The notes under the pieces were generated by a model, which saw only the letters and a program-made list of their open reading frames with translations, made no database searches and was not told the origin of the DNA. Shown in pieces: positions 49,400 through 59,814 of a stretch of DNA of 64,000 nucleotides; the first letter of the stretch is position 1; every line of letters starts with the position of its first letter. Location: contig NZ_KB913025.1 in the NCBI RefSeq assembly GCF_000384075.1, positions 3,264,045-3,328,044 of the forward strand. Direction: 5' to 3'. The DNA is from Methylovulum miyakonense HT12. GTDB taxonomy: Bacteria; Pseudomonadota; Gammaproteobacteria; Methylococcales; Methylomonadaceae. The translations under genes were made by a program, and so were the position numbers.

Positions 49400-50299
49400 A
49401 TGCTGACAGCTATTATTCTGACATTTAATGAAGAGTTGCATATTGAGCGCTGTATTCGTTCTGTTATCGACCTTGCAAAAAATGTTATTGTTATTGACTC
49501 TTTTTCTACAGATAAGACTGTGGAAATTGCGGAGTCACTCGGAGCTTACGTTGTGCAAAGAAAGTTCATAAATCAAGCTGAGCAATTTCAATGGGGATTA
49601 GATAACTTAGAAATTCAAACAGAATGGATTATTAAATTGGATGCCGATGAATATATCGAATCTGATTTGAATACAGAGATTGCAAATCGTTTGGTATTAT
49701 TAAATTCTGAAATTCAGGGAGTATATTTAAAGAGAAAAATTTTTTTTCATCAAAAATGGATACGTTTTGGCGGGATATATCCTCAATATTTTCTCAGAAT
49801 TTGGAAAACAGGCAAAGGTCGGGTAGAGCATCGTTGGATGGATGAGCATACAGTTCTAGATTCTGGTGCTAAGTCCATTATATTTCAAGGATCATTTGTA
49901 GATGACAATAGGAAAGGTATTACATTTTGGATTAATAAGGTGAACTCTTATGCCTCTAGAGAGATGCTGGAGTTATTGAATTTAAAATATTCACTTTACG
50001 ATAAAGACGATTCAATCAAAAATTTTGATGACCCACAAGCAAAGAAAAACAGGATTTTAAAGGAAATACTGTATTCAAGGTTGCCGATAGGTGTTAGGTC
50101 ATTTGGCTATTTTGTTTATAGATATATACTTTGTCTTGGCTTTCTTGATGGTTATAAAGGACTTATTTTTCACTTATTTCAGGCATTTTTTTATAGACTT
50201 CTCGTAGACGTGAAATTACTAGAAATTGAGATGGAAACAAAAGGTGATAGGGAATATATGAAGGCATATATAAAGAAATATCATGGAATTGAACTCTAG
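49400..50299 (+). CDS. Family 2 glycosyltransferase (WaaE/KdtX-like)
   Basis: About 299 residues. MLTAIILTFNEELHIERCIRS, VIVIDSFSTDKTVEIAESLGA and WIIKLDADEYIESDL (metal site) match the WaaE/KdtX subgroup of GT2, as do HQKWIRFGGIYPQYFLRIW and GRVEHRWMDEH. I choose the ATG at 49400, behind GAAGGGACAC, over an upstream frame overlapping the FkbM gene. The C-terminal part has hydrophobic stretches and may sit at the membrane. Confidence 0.87.
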   Translation: MLTAIILTFNEELHIERCIRSVIDLAKNVIVIDSFSTDKTVEIAESLGAYVVQRKFINQAEQFQWGLDNLEIQTEWIIKLDADEYIESDLNTEIANRLVLLNSEIQGVYLKRKIFFHQKWIRFGGIYPQYFLRIWKTGKGRVEHRWMDEHTVLDSGAKSIIFQGSFVDDNRKGITFWINKVNSYASREMLELLNLKYSLYDKDDSIKNFDDPQAKKNRILKEILYSRLPIGVRSFGYFVYRYILCLGFLDGYKGLIFHLFQAFFYRLLVDVKLLEIEMETKGDREYMKAYIKKYHGIEL

Positions 50300-50530
50300 C
50301 AGAGTAATGGGCTTGTCTCAGCAATTCTCATTATGGAAATTACTATAGGTTGAGTATTCTACTTATTAAGAGAATTGTGTGATTTGACTATTTTTTGATC
50401 AAATCGGCAATCACTGCGGTGAAAAATAACAAAATATAATTATTTTAATTTTTACTGTATTGATTTTTATTGAACATCCCATAATTATTCTTGTTTGACT
50501 TACTACAATTCAGCAAGCTGTGGAGCCACT

Positions 50531-51067
50531 GTGCAATTAATGAAATATAACGATGAATGTTTTTTACGTGGCAGAGGTACTATTGTCGAAGGGCTATGGA
50601 TAATCACACAATGGCTTTTCGTGAGTTCATGGTTGCCCGGAAGCTTTCACCGATGTTTATTGCTCAGACTGTTTGGTGCTAGAATTGGAAATGATGTAAT
50701 TATAAAACCTAGGGTTAGGATTAAATTTCCTTGGCGATTAGTAATTGGATGTTATTCCTGGATTGGCGAAGCTGTTTGGATTGATAATCTTGATCAGGTG
50801 ACTATCGGATCTAATACTTGTTTATCACAAGGTGTATACGTTTGTACTGGTAGCCATGATTGGGGCAAAATTGAATTCAATCTAATTGTAAAACCAGTGG
50901 TTATAGAAGATCAAGTTTGGATCGCTGCCAAAGCAATACTTTCACCTGGTACAGTTGTTAGGCAAGGCGCTATTTTAACTATGGGGAGCATGGCATCTAA
51001 AGAGTTAGACCCTTGGACTATTTATGCCGGGATCCCTGCGAAACCTATTCGTGAGCGTGAAGTGTAA
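50531..51067 (+). CDS. WcaF-like hexapeptide-repeat acetyltransferase
   Basis: About 178 residues with a left-handed beta-helix. LLRLFGARIGNDVIIKPRVRIKFPW, YSWIGEAVWIDNLDQVTIGSN, LSQGVYVCTGSHDW and IYAGIPAKPIRER closely follow the colanic-acid acetyltransferase WcaF layout; SHDW holds the catalytic His. The GTG at 50531 follows GGAG by 5 nt; a TTG at 50495 and an ATG at 50540 are alternatives. It would add acetyl or another acyl group to the polymer. Confidence 0.85.
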   Translation: MQLMKYNDECFLRGRGTIVEGLWIITQWLFVSSWLPGSFHRCLLLRLFGARIGNDVIIKPRVRIKFPWRLVIGCYSWIGEAVWIDNLDQVTIGSNTCLSQGVYVCTGSHDWGKIEFNLIVKPVVIEDQVWIAAKAILSPGTVVRQGAILTMGSMASKELDPWTIYAGIPAKPIREREV

Positions 51068-51285
51068 AATAGCTAAACATGAAAACTCTGGTTCAATGAA
51101 AATGATGAACTGAGTATCATGGTTTTTGGTTATTCTCTACTAAATGAAATCAAACGGATCATCTTTCATTAGGTCGACAATTTACAGTGAAAATCGGGCG
51201 CAGCGATATAAAAGAACAAAGCAGTTTGGTGAATTCGGAATGCTCTCATATCAAAGGTTTCTATGAAAAGATGGTAATACCCTTC

Positions 51286-52763
51286 TCAACCCTTTAAACC
51301 ACACCATTACCCACAACTCCAAAAAATCAGCGATGATATAACCTTTTCACTAATCATATGAGCTGGGTACAACAGGAATTGGGGGCCTAGAATTAGGCGA
51401 CAAACGGCGGACGAAACGGTTGGTGTCACTGATGGAAAACTTATCAAATTCACCCAGGGCGAGCATTCCAAGCGCCTCCGAAGGCTGGGCGGAAACGAAG
51501 GCGGCTTACCGCCTGCTGTCAAACGGCGCCGTAGACCCGATGGAACTGTTGGCCTGCCATGCCGGGAAAAGCGAACACAGGGCGCAAGGGCATCCGGTGG
51601 TCCTGTGCATCCAGGACACCACCGAACTGGATTTCACTAGCCAGCCCGGCATCGCCGGGCTGGGCCGCCTCAGTTACGAGGCACAGCACGGCCTGTACGC
51701 CCACCTGACGCTGATGGCCACGCCGCAACGCCTGGCCTTGGGGGTGATGGACGCCTGGCTGTAACCTAAGGGTCATAAATGGGCGCGGCAACCCAAAGGC
51801 ACAAGCCCTGTCCCTAAGGAAAGCAGCCGCTGGAAAGAAGGCTACACCCTCGTGGCCGACACCGCCGGACGTGTGCCGGACAGCCGCTTTGTCCAGGTCG
51901 GCGACCGTGAGTCCGATATCCGCGAACTGATGGATGAGGCGAGGCGGCGCAACTATTCGGCTGACTTTTTGTGCGGGCTCGGCATAACCGCAACTTGGCG
52001 AAAACGGGTGAAGAAGAGGCTGCCCAAAAGCTGTGGGACAAAGCCAGCCAGCAACAGCCACTGGGGCAAATTGAATTTATGCTCGAAGCCAACGGCGACC
52101 GCAAGGTTTGCCAGAGCCTGTATGCCCTGCGGGCCACCTTGCCCAAGCACAAAGGCGAACCCGAATTGGACGTGACGGCCATCCTGGCACGCGAGGACAA
52201 CCCGCCGCCGGGTGAAAAGGCCATTGAATGGCGGCTGCTGACCAACCGCGAGGCCGCCACCCTCGAGCAGGCGGCGGAACTGGTGGGGTGGTACCGTTGC
52301 CGGTGGCCGGTTGACGTGTGCCCTTTAGGGTAAATCTTTTTCCGCATCCTAAAAAGTGGTTGCCGTGTCGAGGCCAGGCAACTGGCCAGCATGGAACGGC
52401 TGGAGCGGTTGCTGGTGATTTATTTCATCATCGCCTGGCGGATCCTCCATCTGGTGACGCTTGGCCAGGAATGCCCGGGGCTGCCGTGTGACGTGGTGTT
52501 CGACCCCGAAGAATGGCAGGCCGCCTGGATGGTGGCGCATCGGAAAAAGCCGCCGCCGGAACCGCCACCGCTGGGCGAAATGGTGCGGCTGGTCGCCCGC
52601 CTGGGCGGTTTTTTAGGCCGCAAATCCGATGGCAAGCCCGGGCCCAAGGCGATTTGGGAAGGCATGGAGAAAGTCCGGCATTATGCTGTCGGGATTGAAG
52701 TGGGCAAAGCGGTTTATGCCATTTGATATAAGATGTGGGTAATCGTGTGCCTTTAAACCTAAG
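51286..52763 (+). mobile_element. Decayed IS4-family (Tn5/IS50-like) insertion sequence
   Basis: About 1.48 kb. Imperfect terminal repeats: CACACCATTACCCACA at 51300-51315 and, inverted, CACACGATTACCCACA from 52734-52749, each flanked outside by a TTTAAA-containing tip. The ends are approximate. It encloses a broken transposase gene. Clearly more GC-rich than the AT-rich sugar genes before it. No target duplication is evident. Confidence 0.8.
51358..52726 (+). pseudogene. Broken IS4-family transposase
   Basis: Pieces follow a Tn5-like transposase in order: MSWVQQELGA, then (after a frameshift at about 51387) the GDKRRTKRL and SEGWAETKAAYRLL region, IQDTTELDF, the WARQPKG and VGDRESDIRELM blocks, another frameshift near 51969, RARHNRNLA, WYRCRWPVD and IFFRILKSGCRVEARQLASMERL. 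Besides two 1-nt shifts, two 18-nt in-frame inserts with stop codons (51762-51779, 52316-52333) split conserved blocks. The gene cannot make a full protein. Confidence 0.88.
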
Positions 52764-53120
52764 GCAGCTAAAAAATTTCAAGTTGATTTATATTTCTGTT
52801 TTCGGTGAGGTTTAGGGTGTTCCGATCGTGGTTTTGACGCATCCGGCACAACTCCGATCAAATTTTTGGTGATTTCTTTTAAAGTGGTAGTGAAAACTGT
52901 CCCCTGGTTGGCATGAGCGCGTGGCAAGCACCGTTTGAGGTGTGAAAAGGTATAAGTTCAGTTAATCTTATGGCCTTATCTGATGCTCTGGGTAGGCTTC
53001 GGCTTCATGATCCGTCAGCGAATTGAGGTTATTGGCAAGGATTTTAAAGCGGTGGGTTTAAGGCGGGATTGCTCGAACAGTTTTGATGAATGCAAAAAGC
53101 CGATAATGCCGATTAAAATA
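52764..53120. other. Gap between the two insertion sequences
   Basis: 357 nt with no gene, tRNA or repeat that I can identify. No direct repeat of the kind left by either element was found. Confidence 0.5.
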
Positions 53121-53163
53121 TTGGCTCGATATGTGTTTTGAGGTCTTTTGATAAAATAGTCTG

Positions 53164-54253
53164 ATGGAAACCTCAATCATAACTATCAAACAACTGGTCA
53201 GTGAAGCCCAATGTTATGCCACCATCCGGCAGTTGCGTTGGGCTGATGGTGTCAGCTGCCCGCATTGCGACAGCGGCGACACGATTCGTCGTGGCTACGA
53301 CAGCCCGCAACACACCTGCCAGCGTTACCAATGCAAGACTTGTGACAAACGTTTCGATGACCTGACCGGGACGGTTTTGTCGGGGTATCACCAGCCGCTG
53401 TCGGTCTGGGTGCTGTGCCTGTATTTCATGGGGCTGAACCTGTCCAACCAGCAGATTGCCCAAGAACTGGACTTGAACAAGGACGATTTGCAGTACATGA
53501 CTGAACACCTACGCACAGGCATTGATAAAAAAAGGCTATGTCACCGTTAATTGTGGAAGCCTTAAATGACGCGGCTTTGAGTAAAAGCCGCAATCCGCAT
53601 TAAATAAGGCTTTGCGCCGAACATAAAATTTTTTCAACAACTAACGGTGACATAGCCTAAAAAAAAGAGCCGGTAACCCTGTCCGGGGGGGCGAATGCGA
53701 CGAGGTCTATATAGTGGCGGGCCACAAAGGACAACCGGAAAAAGTTGCCGAAGCCGGACGGAAACCCCGTTGCCGCCGTCTGAAGGGCGCGCGTGGACGT
53801 GGTACGCTGGCGACGGAGAAACCACCCGTTTTTGGCATGATCCAACGTACGGGTGAAGTCGTCATCAGGATGCTAGACAACGTGCAACAGGCCACCATCA
53901 ACCCCTTGATCCTACAAACCATTATGCCCGGCACACCAATCTATACCGACGAATACAACATCTACAGCCGCTTGGAAGCGTGGGGCTACCCACACAAGAC
54001 CGTCAACCATTCGGCGGGTGAATACGCCCGCGATGAAGATGGTGACGGCTTCTGCGAAGTCCATTCAAACACCATGGAAGGCTTCTGGTCGCTGTTGCGT
54101 TCCTGGCTGCGCCCGCATCGCGGCATTTCACAAGCCAAGTTGCCGCTGTACCTGAGCTTTTTTGAGTTTGTCCATAATGTCAGAAAACGCGGTAAAGGCT
54201 TGCTGTCTTCGTTATTGGCTGTTTTGGTTAAAAAGACCCCAAAAGCCATATAG
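53164..54253 (+). pseudogene. Broken ISXO2-like transposase
   Basis: The N-terminal half (53164-53532) has the zinc ribbon CPHCDSGD...CKTCDKRFDD and LSVWVLCLYFMGLNLSNQQI. A MITE then interrupts the frame at an A-run. After it the frame resumes (EPVTLSG) and is shifted again in a G7 run near 53690. The catalytic half continues with CDEVYIVAGHKGQ, PIYTDEYNIYSRL and HSNTMEGFWSLLRSWLRPHRG, carrying the DDE-type residues. Two lesions make it inactive. Confidence 0.88.
53533..53658. mobile_element. 126-bp MITE inside the IS1595-like transposase
   Basis: Perfect 17-bp terminal inverted repeats, AGGCTATGTCACCGTTA at 53533-53549 and its reverse complement at 53642-53658. No coding capacity. It sits in an A-rich target, so any target duplication is hidden in the A-runs on both sides. 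The family of the parent transposon is not clear to me. Confidence 0.85.
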
Positions 54254-54317
54254 AGCCAAAGCTAATTGCTGATGAAATTCTCGAAAATTTAGGTGAAATA
54301 TAAAATAGGATTGTTGT

Positions 54318-55067
54318 GTGAAAATTTCTATCATCACTTCGGTTTTTAACAACCAAGAAACCATCGCTGATGCCATCGCTTCGGTGCTGTCACAAACGTA
54401 TCCTGATATTGAATACATTATCATCGACGGCGGTTCCACTGATGGTACGGTAGGTGTTGTGAAACCTTATCAAGACCGTCTGGCTACATTTATCTCCGAA
54501 CCGGATAAAGGCATTTATGATGGCCTTAATAAAGGCATAAAGCTGGCGACGGGCGACATTATTGGTTTTTTGCATTCGGATGATTTGTATGAAGATAACC
54601 AAGCGATCGAAAAAGTCGCCCAAGCTTTTATGGATTATGGTGTTGATTCTGTTTACGGAGACCTGACTTATATCGATAAAAATGACCCTACGAGAATTAT
54701 CCGTTATTGGCAAAGTGGCGGGTTCTCGCTGAATAAATTGCGTCATGGCTGGATGCCGCCCCATCCGACTTTTTTTGTTAAACGGGACGTCTACGAACGC
54801 TATGGTTTGTTTGATACCCGTTTTAAAATTGCCGCCGATTATGATTTGATCTTGCGTTTTTTGGGTAAGCAGCAAATTTCAACACATTACATCCCTAGCA
54901 TTTTGATAAAAATGCGTGTGGGTGGGGCAAGCAATAAGAATTGGAAAAATATTTTAAGAAAAAGCACCGAAGATCTCCAAGCCATGAAAAATAATGGCAT
55001 AGGCGGGGTATTTAGCCTGGTCATCAAAAACTTATCAAAACTACAGCAGTTTTTTCGTAAGGCCTAG
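54318..55067 (+). CDS. Family 2 glycosyltransferase (WcaA-like)
   Basis: 249 residues. MKISIITSVFNNQETIADAI, YIIIDGGSTDGTVGV, EPDKGIYDGLNKGIKLATGD and GFLHSDDLYEDN (metal site near 88) are textbook GT2; HPTFFVKRDVYERYGLFD and AADYDLILRF follow. GTG start at 54318 with AGGA at 54307-54310. Base composition is near the genome norm. It lies past the two broken IS elements but on the same strand as the sugar locus and is probably its last gene. Confidence 0.92.
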   Translation: MKISIITSVFNNQETIADAIASVLSQTYPDIEYIIIDGGSTDGTVGVVKPYQDRLATFISEPDKGIYDGLNKGIKLATGDIIGFLHSDDLYEDNQAIEKVAQAFMDYGVDSVYGDLTYIDKNDPTRIIRYWQSGGFSLNKLRHGWMPPHPTFFVKRDVYERYGLFDTRFKIAADYDLILRFLGKQQISTHYIPSILIKMRVGGASNKNWKNILRKSTEDLQAMKNNGIGGVFSLVIKNLSKLQQFFRKA

Positions 55068-55235
55068 AAAATTCACTTCAGGCACAGTAATCGGGCATAG
55101 CAGAATATTTTAATTGGTAGTGTCCTGCCTTAAGTTCAAAAATCCCCCAACTTAACGAACGTCGCTTTAGTTACAAGCAACAGAGAGTAGAATATCGCCA
55201 TTATCTGTAACTTTGTTCATGCATGGCTATTTTCG

Positions 55236-58200
55236 TTGATGATGCGGCTTAATATTTTCTTAGGGATGGGGTATTTTTTTGCGGGGTATTTAGGCAATTT
55301 GATTGCCATTCCTCCTAGCCATGCCAGCCCGATTTGGCCAGCGGCGGGTGTTGCGTTGGCGGGTATTTTTGTTTACGGATGGCGGGTACTGCCGGGTATT
55401 TGGTTAGGGGCTTTTTTAATCCAAACCTATGCATTTTTGGATAGTTCCAGCCCGCAAACAGTTTCTTCCTCATTGGTTATCGGTGCCATTGTCGGTACTG
55501 CCGCCACTTTGCAAGCCGGGTTGGGGGCATGGCTGGCCAAACGGTATGTGGGTGCTGATAATGTCTTGATTAGCGATGGCAGTATCCTGCGCTTCTTAAG
55601 TTTGGGCGGGCCTGTCAGTTGTATGGTTTCCGCATCAATAGGCATGGTGACCTTGTACCTGAGGGGGGTGAGCACTCAAGAAGATATGGGCTTTGGGTGG
55701 CTGACTTGGTGGAGTGGCGACACTATAGGCACACTGATTTTCGCGCCCTTGTTGCTATGCTTGATAGGTGCGCCAAGGGAGCGGTGGCGCTCCCGGATCA
55801 ATTCGGTTGCCGTGCCGCTGGTCATTTTGTTGCTATTGGTGACGGCGTTGTTCCATTTGGGTAAAAACCAGGAACAAAAACGCATCGGCACGCTTTTTGA
55901 TGAACGTGCCAGCCTGCTCAATAATGCCTTGCAAAATGAATTTGACCGTACCGTTGATATTACCCATACCTTGAAGGCGTTTTTTGACAGTTCGGCGGAT
56001 ATAAGCCCGGCAGAATTCAAAACGTTTACCCATACTATTTTCAGTCTCCATAAAAATATCCAGGCCTTGGAATGGATCCCTAGGGTCACCGCCGATAACC
56101 GGCTCTTTTATCAACGCCTTTTAGGCACCTCTTTCATTATCCACGGATCTGATGGCAGTTATAATCCGTCCCGTAGTGAATCTTTTCCCATCGCTTATGT
56201 GGAGCCTTACCGGGGTAATGAACGCGCTTTTGGTTTTGATGTCAGTTCTAATCCGGTTGCGTACAAGGCCGTCCAAACGGCACGGGATAAAGCGCAAACG
56301 ACCCTGACGGAAAGGGTGCATCTTATCCAGGATACTGGCAATTATCCCGGTGTCGTTATTTATACGCCGGTTTATCAGGCAAACCAGGCCGTAGATACCG
56401 TGGAACAACGCCGGCAGTATCTCCGGGGGGTGGTTGCGGGCGTTTTACTGGTCGGCGATAAGGTTAGCGAAGTGCAAAGCCAGTTTGGGCATTTGCAACT
56501 GTCGTTGAAGATTACCGATGGCGATAGCGAACTTTTTAATGATGGGGGCGGTAATCCGGCGTCAACGTTGGATTTCCCGAAACTGGAAAAAACCATGCGG
56601 TTGCAGGTGGCGGACCGTCTTTGGAATGTCGCCTACACGGCAACGCCACGGTTTTATTCGATAGAGCTTTCTTGGAGTGTTTGGTGGTTGATTTTAGGTT
56701 GTTTGTTGCTGGTTAGCCTGATTGGCTTGGGTTTGCTGATGTTGACCGGGCGGGCCATGCAAACCGAAGGGATCGTCGAACTCCGCACCCGCGAGTTGGA
56801 AAAAGAAATCACCGAACGTAAAGAAATTATCCTACGGCGTAATGACCATAATAAAGTGCTGCAAGCCATCGTCAGCACATCGCCGCTGGCGGATGTGCTG
56901 GATATGATTGTGCATATCGCAGAACGGATGTATCCGGGGAGCCTGTGTTCAGTTTTGCTGCTGGATGAAAGCAAGCAACGGCTTTATTTGGGGGCCGCGC
57001 CCACGTTGCCAGAGTTTTATAACCAAGCGATAGACGGTGTTGCCATCGGTGACGGTGTGGGCTGTTGCGGGACTTCAGCCTATCGTGGGCAGCGTGTTAT
57101 TGTCGAGGACATTCAGCACCATCCCTATTGGCAGGGTTATACGGATCTGGCCGCACAAGCCGGATTGGCAAGCTGCTGGTCGGAGCCGATTTTTTCTTCA
57201 AAGGAACAAGTGCTAGGCACATTCGCCATTTACCATCGCAGGCCACATTGTCCTAGCGAAGCGCAGCTCAATGAGCTTCAAGAGCTTGCCCAACTGGCCA
57301 GCATCGCGATTGAAAAGAAAAATTCTGAAGAGCAAATTATCCATCTGGCTTTTTTTGATGCGCTGACCAATTTGCCCAATCGCCGCTTATTTTTAGACCG
57401 CCTAGATCAGGCCATTCTAAAAACGTCGCATCACCATAGCAGCAGCGCGCTGTTGTATCTTGACCTTGACCATTTTAAGACCTTGAACGATGCCTTAGGG
57501 CATGACATTGGTGACGAACTGTTGCTACAAGTCGCCAAGCGCCTTACAGAATGCGTGACTGATGATGACACCGTCGCCCGGTTGGGCGGTGATGAATTCG
57601 TGTTATTGCTGAACACCGGGGATGCGGGATCATTGTTTGACCGCGCCTTAACCCTTGCCGAGCGGGTGCAGGCGCTATTGCAGGCCCCTTACCATCTAAA
57701 AGGCTACATCCATCACATCAGCTCCAGCATTGGCATCACCTTGTTGGAAGCTAGCGGAAGCCAATCGGTTAAAATTACATCGGGGGAGCTTTTAAAGCAG
57801 GCGGACACCGCCATGTACCATGCTAAGCAAAGGGGCAGGGACACCATCAGTTTTTATAACCGAGATATGCAAAAGCGTGCCGCCCAACGCTTGATTTTAG
57901 AGCAGGACTTGCGTAACGCAATTGCCAGGGACGAATTCCTTTTATATTACCAGCCACAATTTGACAACAACGCGAAATTGCTAGGGGCGGAGGCTTTGCT
58001 GCGTTGGCGGCATCCTCGTGAAGGCCTGTTGCCGCCTTCTGAGTTTATTCCCGTTGCGGAGGAAACCGGCTTGATCATACCGATAGGTGAATGGGTGTTA
58101 CGGGAGGCCTGCAAGCAATTGCAAAAATGGCCGGGGCTGCCGCATTTGGCTGTCAACATTTGCCCCAAGGAGTTTCAGCAAACCCAGTTCGAGGCCAACA

Positions 58201-58631
58201 TTATCGGCATCCTGAAAGAGCATCATATTGCGGCGTCACGGTTAATGCTGGAAGTCACCGAAGGCATCATTATTGACAATATCAAAGATAGCGTCGCCAA
58301 ATTGCAGGCGTTGAAAAATCTCGGGGTTGAGATTGCCATTGACGATTTTGGCACGGGGTATTCGTCGCTGTCTTATCTGAAAGTGTTGCCCATCAGCCAG
58401 TTGAAAATAGACCAAAGCTTTGTCCGCGACATTGGCATCGACCCCAATGACACCGTTATCGTTGAGACCATCCTGGCAATGGCCAGGCATCTGGGTTTGT
58501 CGGTCATAGCCGAAGGCGTCGAAACGGCCGGGCAATTGCAATTTTTAAACGACAAGCACTGCACAGGGTATCAGGGCTATTATTTCAGTAAGCCGCTGCC
58601 AGAAAATGAGTTTGCACAACGTTATTTGTGA
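55236..58631 (+). CDS. MASE1-CHASE-GAF-GGDEF-EAL c-di-GMP signalling protein
   Basis: 1131 residues. MASE1 membrane sensor (about 1-205, starting [24 protein letters not shown]), periplasmic CHASE domain (about 230-400), a further membrane helix near 480-505, GAF domain (about 540-690), GGDEF near 785 ([11 protein letters not shown]) and EAL from about 917 (GAEALLRW). The GGDEF loop is intact; the RxxD inhibitory site is replaced by TDDD. The EAL set is intact: [45 protein letters not shown]. So both c-di-GMP synthesis and breakdown are possible. Its place beside an EPS locus suggests control of polysaccharide or biofilm, by inference. Confidence 0.95.
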   Translation: MMMRLNIFLGMGYFFAGYLGNLIAIPPSHASPIWPAAGVALAGIFVYGWRVLPGIWLGAFLIQTYAFLDSSSPQTVSSSLVIGAIVGTAATLQAGLGAWLAKRYVGADNVLISDGSILRFLSLGGPVSCMVSASIGMVTLYLRGVSTQEDMGFGWLTWWSGDTIGTLIFAPLLLCLIGAPRERWRSRINSVAVPLVILLLLVTALFHLGKNQEQKRIGTLFDERASLLNNALQNEFDRTVDITHTLKAFFDSSADISPAEFKTFTHTIFSLHKNIQALEWIPRVTADNRLFYQRLLGTSFIIHGSDGSYNPSRSESFPIAYVEPYRGNERAFGFDVSSNPVAYKAVQTARDKAQTTLTERVHLIQDTGNYPGVVIYTPVYQANQAVDTVEQRRQYLRGVVAGVLLVGDKVSEVQSQFGHLQLSLKITDGDSELFNDGGGNPASTLDFPKLEKTMRLQVADRLWNVAYTATPRFYSIELSWSVWWLILGCLLLVSLIGLGLLMLTGRAMQTEGIVELRTRELEKEITERKEIILRRNDHNKVLQAIVSTSPLADVLDMIVHIAERMYPGSLCSVLLLDESKQRLYLGAAPTLPEFYNQAIDGVAIGDGVGCCGTSAYRGQRVIVEDIQHHPYWQGYTDLAAQAGLASCWSEPIFSSKEQVLGTFAIYHRRPHCPSEAQLNELQELAQLASIAIEKKNSEEQIIHLAFFDALTNLPNRRLFLDRLDQAILKTSHHHSSSALLYLDLDHFKTLNDALGHDIGDELLLQVAKRLTECVTDDDTVARLGGDEFVLLLNTGDAGSLFDRALTLAERVQALLQAPYHLKGYIHHISSSIGITLLEASGSQSVKITSGELLKQADTAMYHAKQRGRDTISFYNRDMQKRAAQRLILEQDLRNAIARDEFLLYYQPQFDNNAKLLGAEALLRWRHPREGLLPPSEFIPVAEETGLIIPIGEWVLREACKQLQKWPGLPHLAVNICPKEFQQTQFEANIIGILKEHHIAASRLMLEVTEGIIIDNIKDSVAKLQALKNLGVEIAIDDFGTGYSSLSYLKVLPISQLKIDQSFVRDIGIDPNDTVIVETILAMARHLGLSVIAEGVETAGQLQFLNDKHCTGYQGYYFSKPLPENEFAQRYL

Positions 58632-58752
58632 GCGGGGTTAAAAAATCCCGCCAAAACGCCTTATCAAAACCAGGGATAACAGTTGACTCCGCCATGGTTT
58701 GTGTCAAATTGTTAGCTAATCTTGTGAAATACTCCCCTAGCCATCATACTTT

Positions 58753-59199
58753 ATGAAATTTAAGATTATTTTTTTCAGCGTGATAATGACCATGATGAAT
58801 TCGACACCGACACTGGCTTCAGCCATTGATAAAAAATTGCCTTTGTGTGCAAGCAGCCCTAATTGTGTCTCTAGCCAGGCCGGGATACATGACAAACAGC
58901 ATTACATCTTACCGTTTGAGATTAAGGGCAACCCGCTACAAGCCTGGGCGGCCTTAAGGAAGGTGATCATAAAGCAACCCCGCATGGTGATCACCCATGA
59001 AACACACACCACGCTACATGCCGAAGCGACCAGTTTGGTGTTCCGTTTCGTTGACGACATCAATGTGGTCATGGATGCGGACGCCGAATTGATCCATATC
59101 CGTTCCGCTTCTAGGGTGGGGCATAGCGACTTTGGCGTGAACCGCAAGCGTATTGAAACTTTACGTACGGAATTGCGGAAATTGGGTGTGATTGATTAA
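58753..59199 (+). CDS. DUF1499 family exported protein
   Basis: 148 residues. A signal peptide is likely (FKIIFFSVIMTMMNSTPTLASA). The DUF1499 core is LPLCASSPNCVSSQAG, then AWAALRKVI, FRFVDDINVVMDAD, IHIRSASRVGHSDFGVNRKRIE. No biochemical function is established to my knowledge. Its TAA stop is shared with the left end of a MITE, whose insertion fixed or recreated the stop codon. Confidence 0.85.
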   Translation: MKFKIIFFSVIMTMMNSTPTLASAIDKKLPLCASSPNCVSSQAGIHDKQHYILPFEIKGNPLQAWAALRKVIIKQPRMVITHETHTTLHAEATSLVFRFVDDINVVMDADAELIHIRSASRVGHSDFGVNRKRIETLRTELRKLGVID

Positions 59200-59521
59200 C
59201 TGATGTTACGCAGTCATTTTTGTCTTGTTGAAAAATGAGGTATAGAGTCGCTATCGCGACAGTTTATTTAAAGTCGGTTTCCGCACCGACAAGCGGGATA
59301 CTTTCTTTTGCGCCGTCAAAAGAAAGTATCCAAAAAAAAGCGGCCCGGTTGCCGCTTTTGCCTTGCGCTCCTCGATTTTGTCGGGGATCGGCAGAAGGGG
59401 CTTCCTGCCCCTCTGCCGATGCGCGGCTTCCCTGCCGCACCCCTGTGGGCTGATCCCTACAAAATCTGCGGTACTCGGCGCGGCAAACGGGAATAAAAAG
59501 ACGTTACTGCGTAACGTCAGT
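59199..59521. mobile_element. 323-bp MITE with 16-bp inverted repeats and GATTA target duplication
   Basis: ACTGATGTTACGCAGT (59199-59214) and ACTGCGTAACGTCAGT (59506-59521) are inverted repeats with one mismatch. GATTA occurs directly outside both ends (59194-59198, 59522-59526). Inside are further palindromes (ACTTTCTTTT...AAAAGAAAGT; GGCAGAAGGGG...CCCCTCTGCC). The interior resembles a repeat known to me as widespread between genes of methylotrophs and other proteobacteria. Short open frames in it are not genes. Confidence 0.88.
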
Positions 59522-59724
59522 GATTAAGCAACACTGATGGTGGCCAGGATAGCTCACAACAAGCGGCATTTGCCCACCCGCTTGTTCCGGTTACCCTGCA
59601 AAAAAGGTATTAACTGTGCAAAATTGGTTTGGTAAAAGGATATGGCCGTACCCACAGCTTACTTTTTAATAACTGAGAAATCTAAAACTTTTTGATTTTA
59701 TTGAATTATTTTTTGTTTCAGGGT

Positions 59725-59740
59725 ATGGCATAAGATTCGC
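59725..59740 (+). promoter_or_regulatory. Possible sigma-54 promoter
   Basis: TGGCATAAGATTCGC has GG and GC exactly 10 nt apart and matches TGGCA...T.GC of the RpoN consensus. A small palindrome, CACTTG-CTT-CAAGTG, follows at 59757-59771. The rest of 59527-59814 shows nothing. Confidence 0.3.
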
Positions 59741-59814
59741 TAGTATTTTTAGTAAGCACTTGCTTCAAGTGTTTATCGGGTAGCCAATACTATTGAATTG
59801 TCGGAGCTAAGGCC

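Larger units (their letters stand above)
53121..54259 (+). mobile_element. Decayed IS1595-family (ISXO2-like) insertion sequence
   Basis: About 1.14 kb, bounded by 23-nt imperfect inverted repeats: TTGGCTCGATATG... at 53121-53143 and TTGGCTCTATATG... read inverted from 54237-54259 (19 of 23 matching). Inside is a broken transposase that has itself received a 126-bp MITE. No clear 8-bp target duplication is visible. Confidence 0.8.

Noticed and set aside
59235-59496. Short open frames of 60-70 codons
   Set aside because: They lie wholly inside the 323-bp MITE, have low-complexity palindromic content and no ribosome sites.
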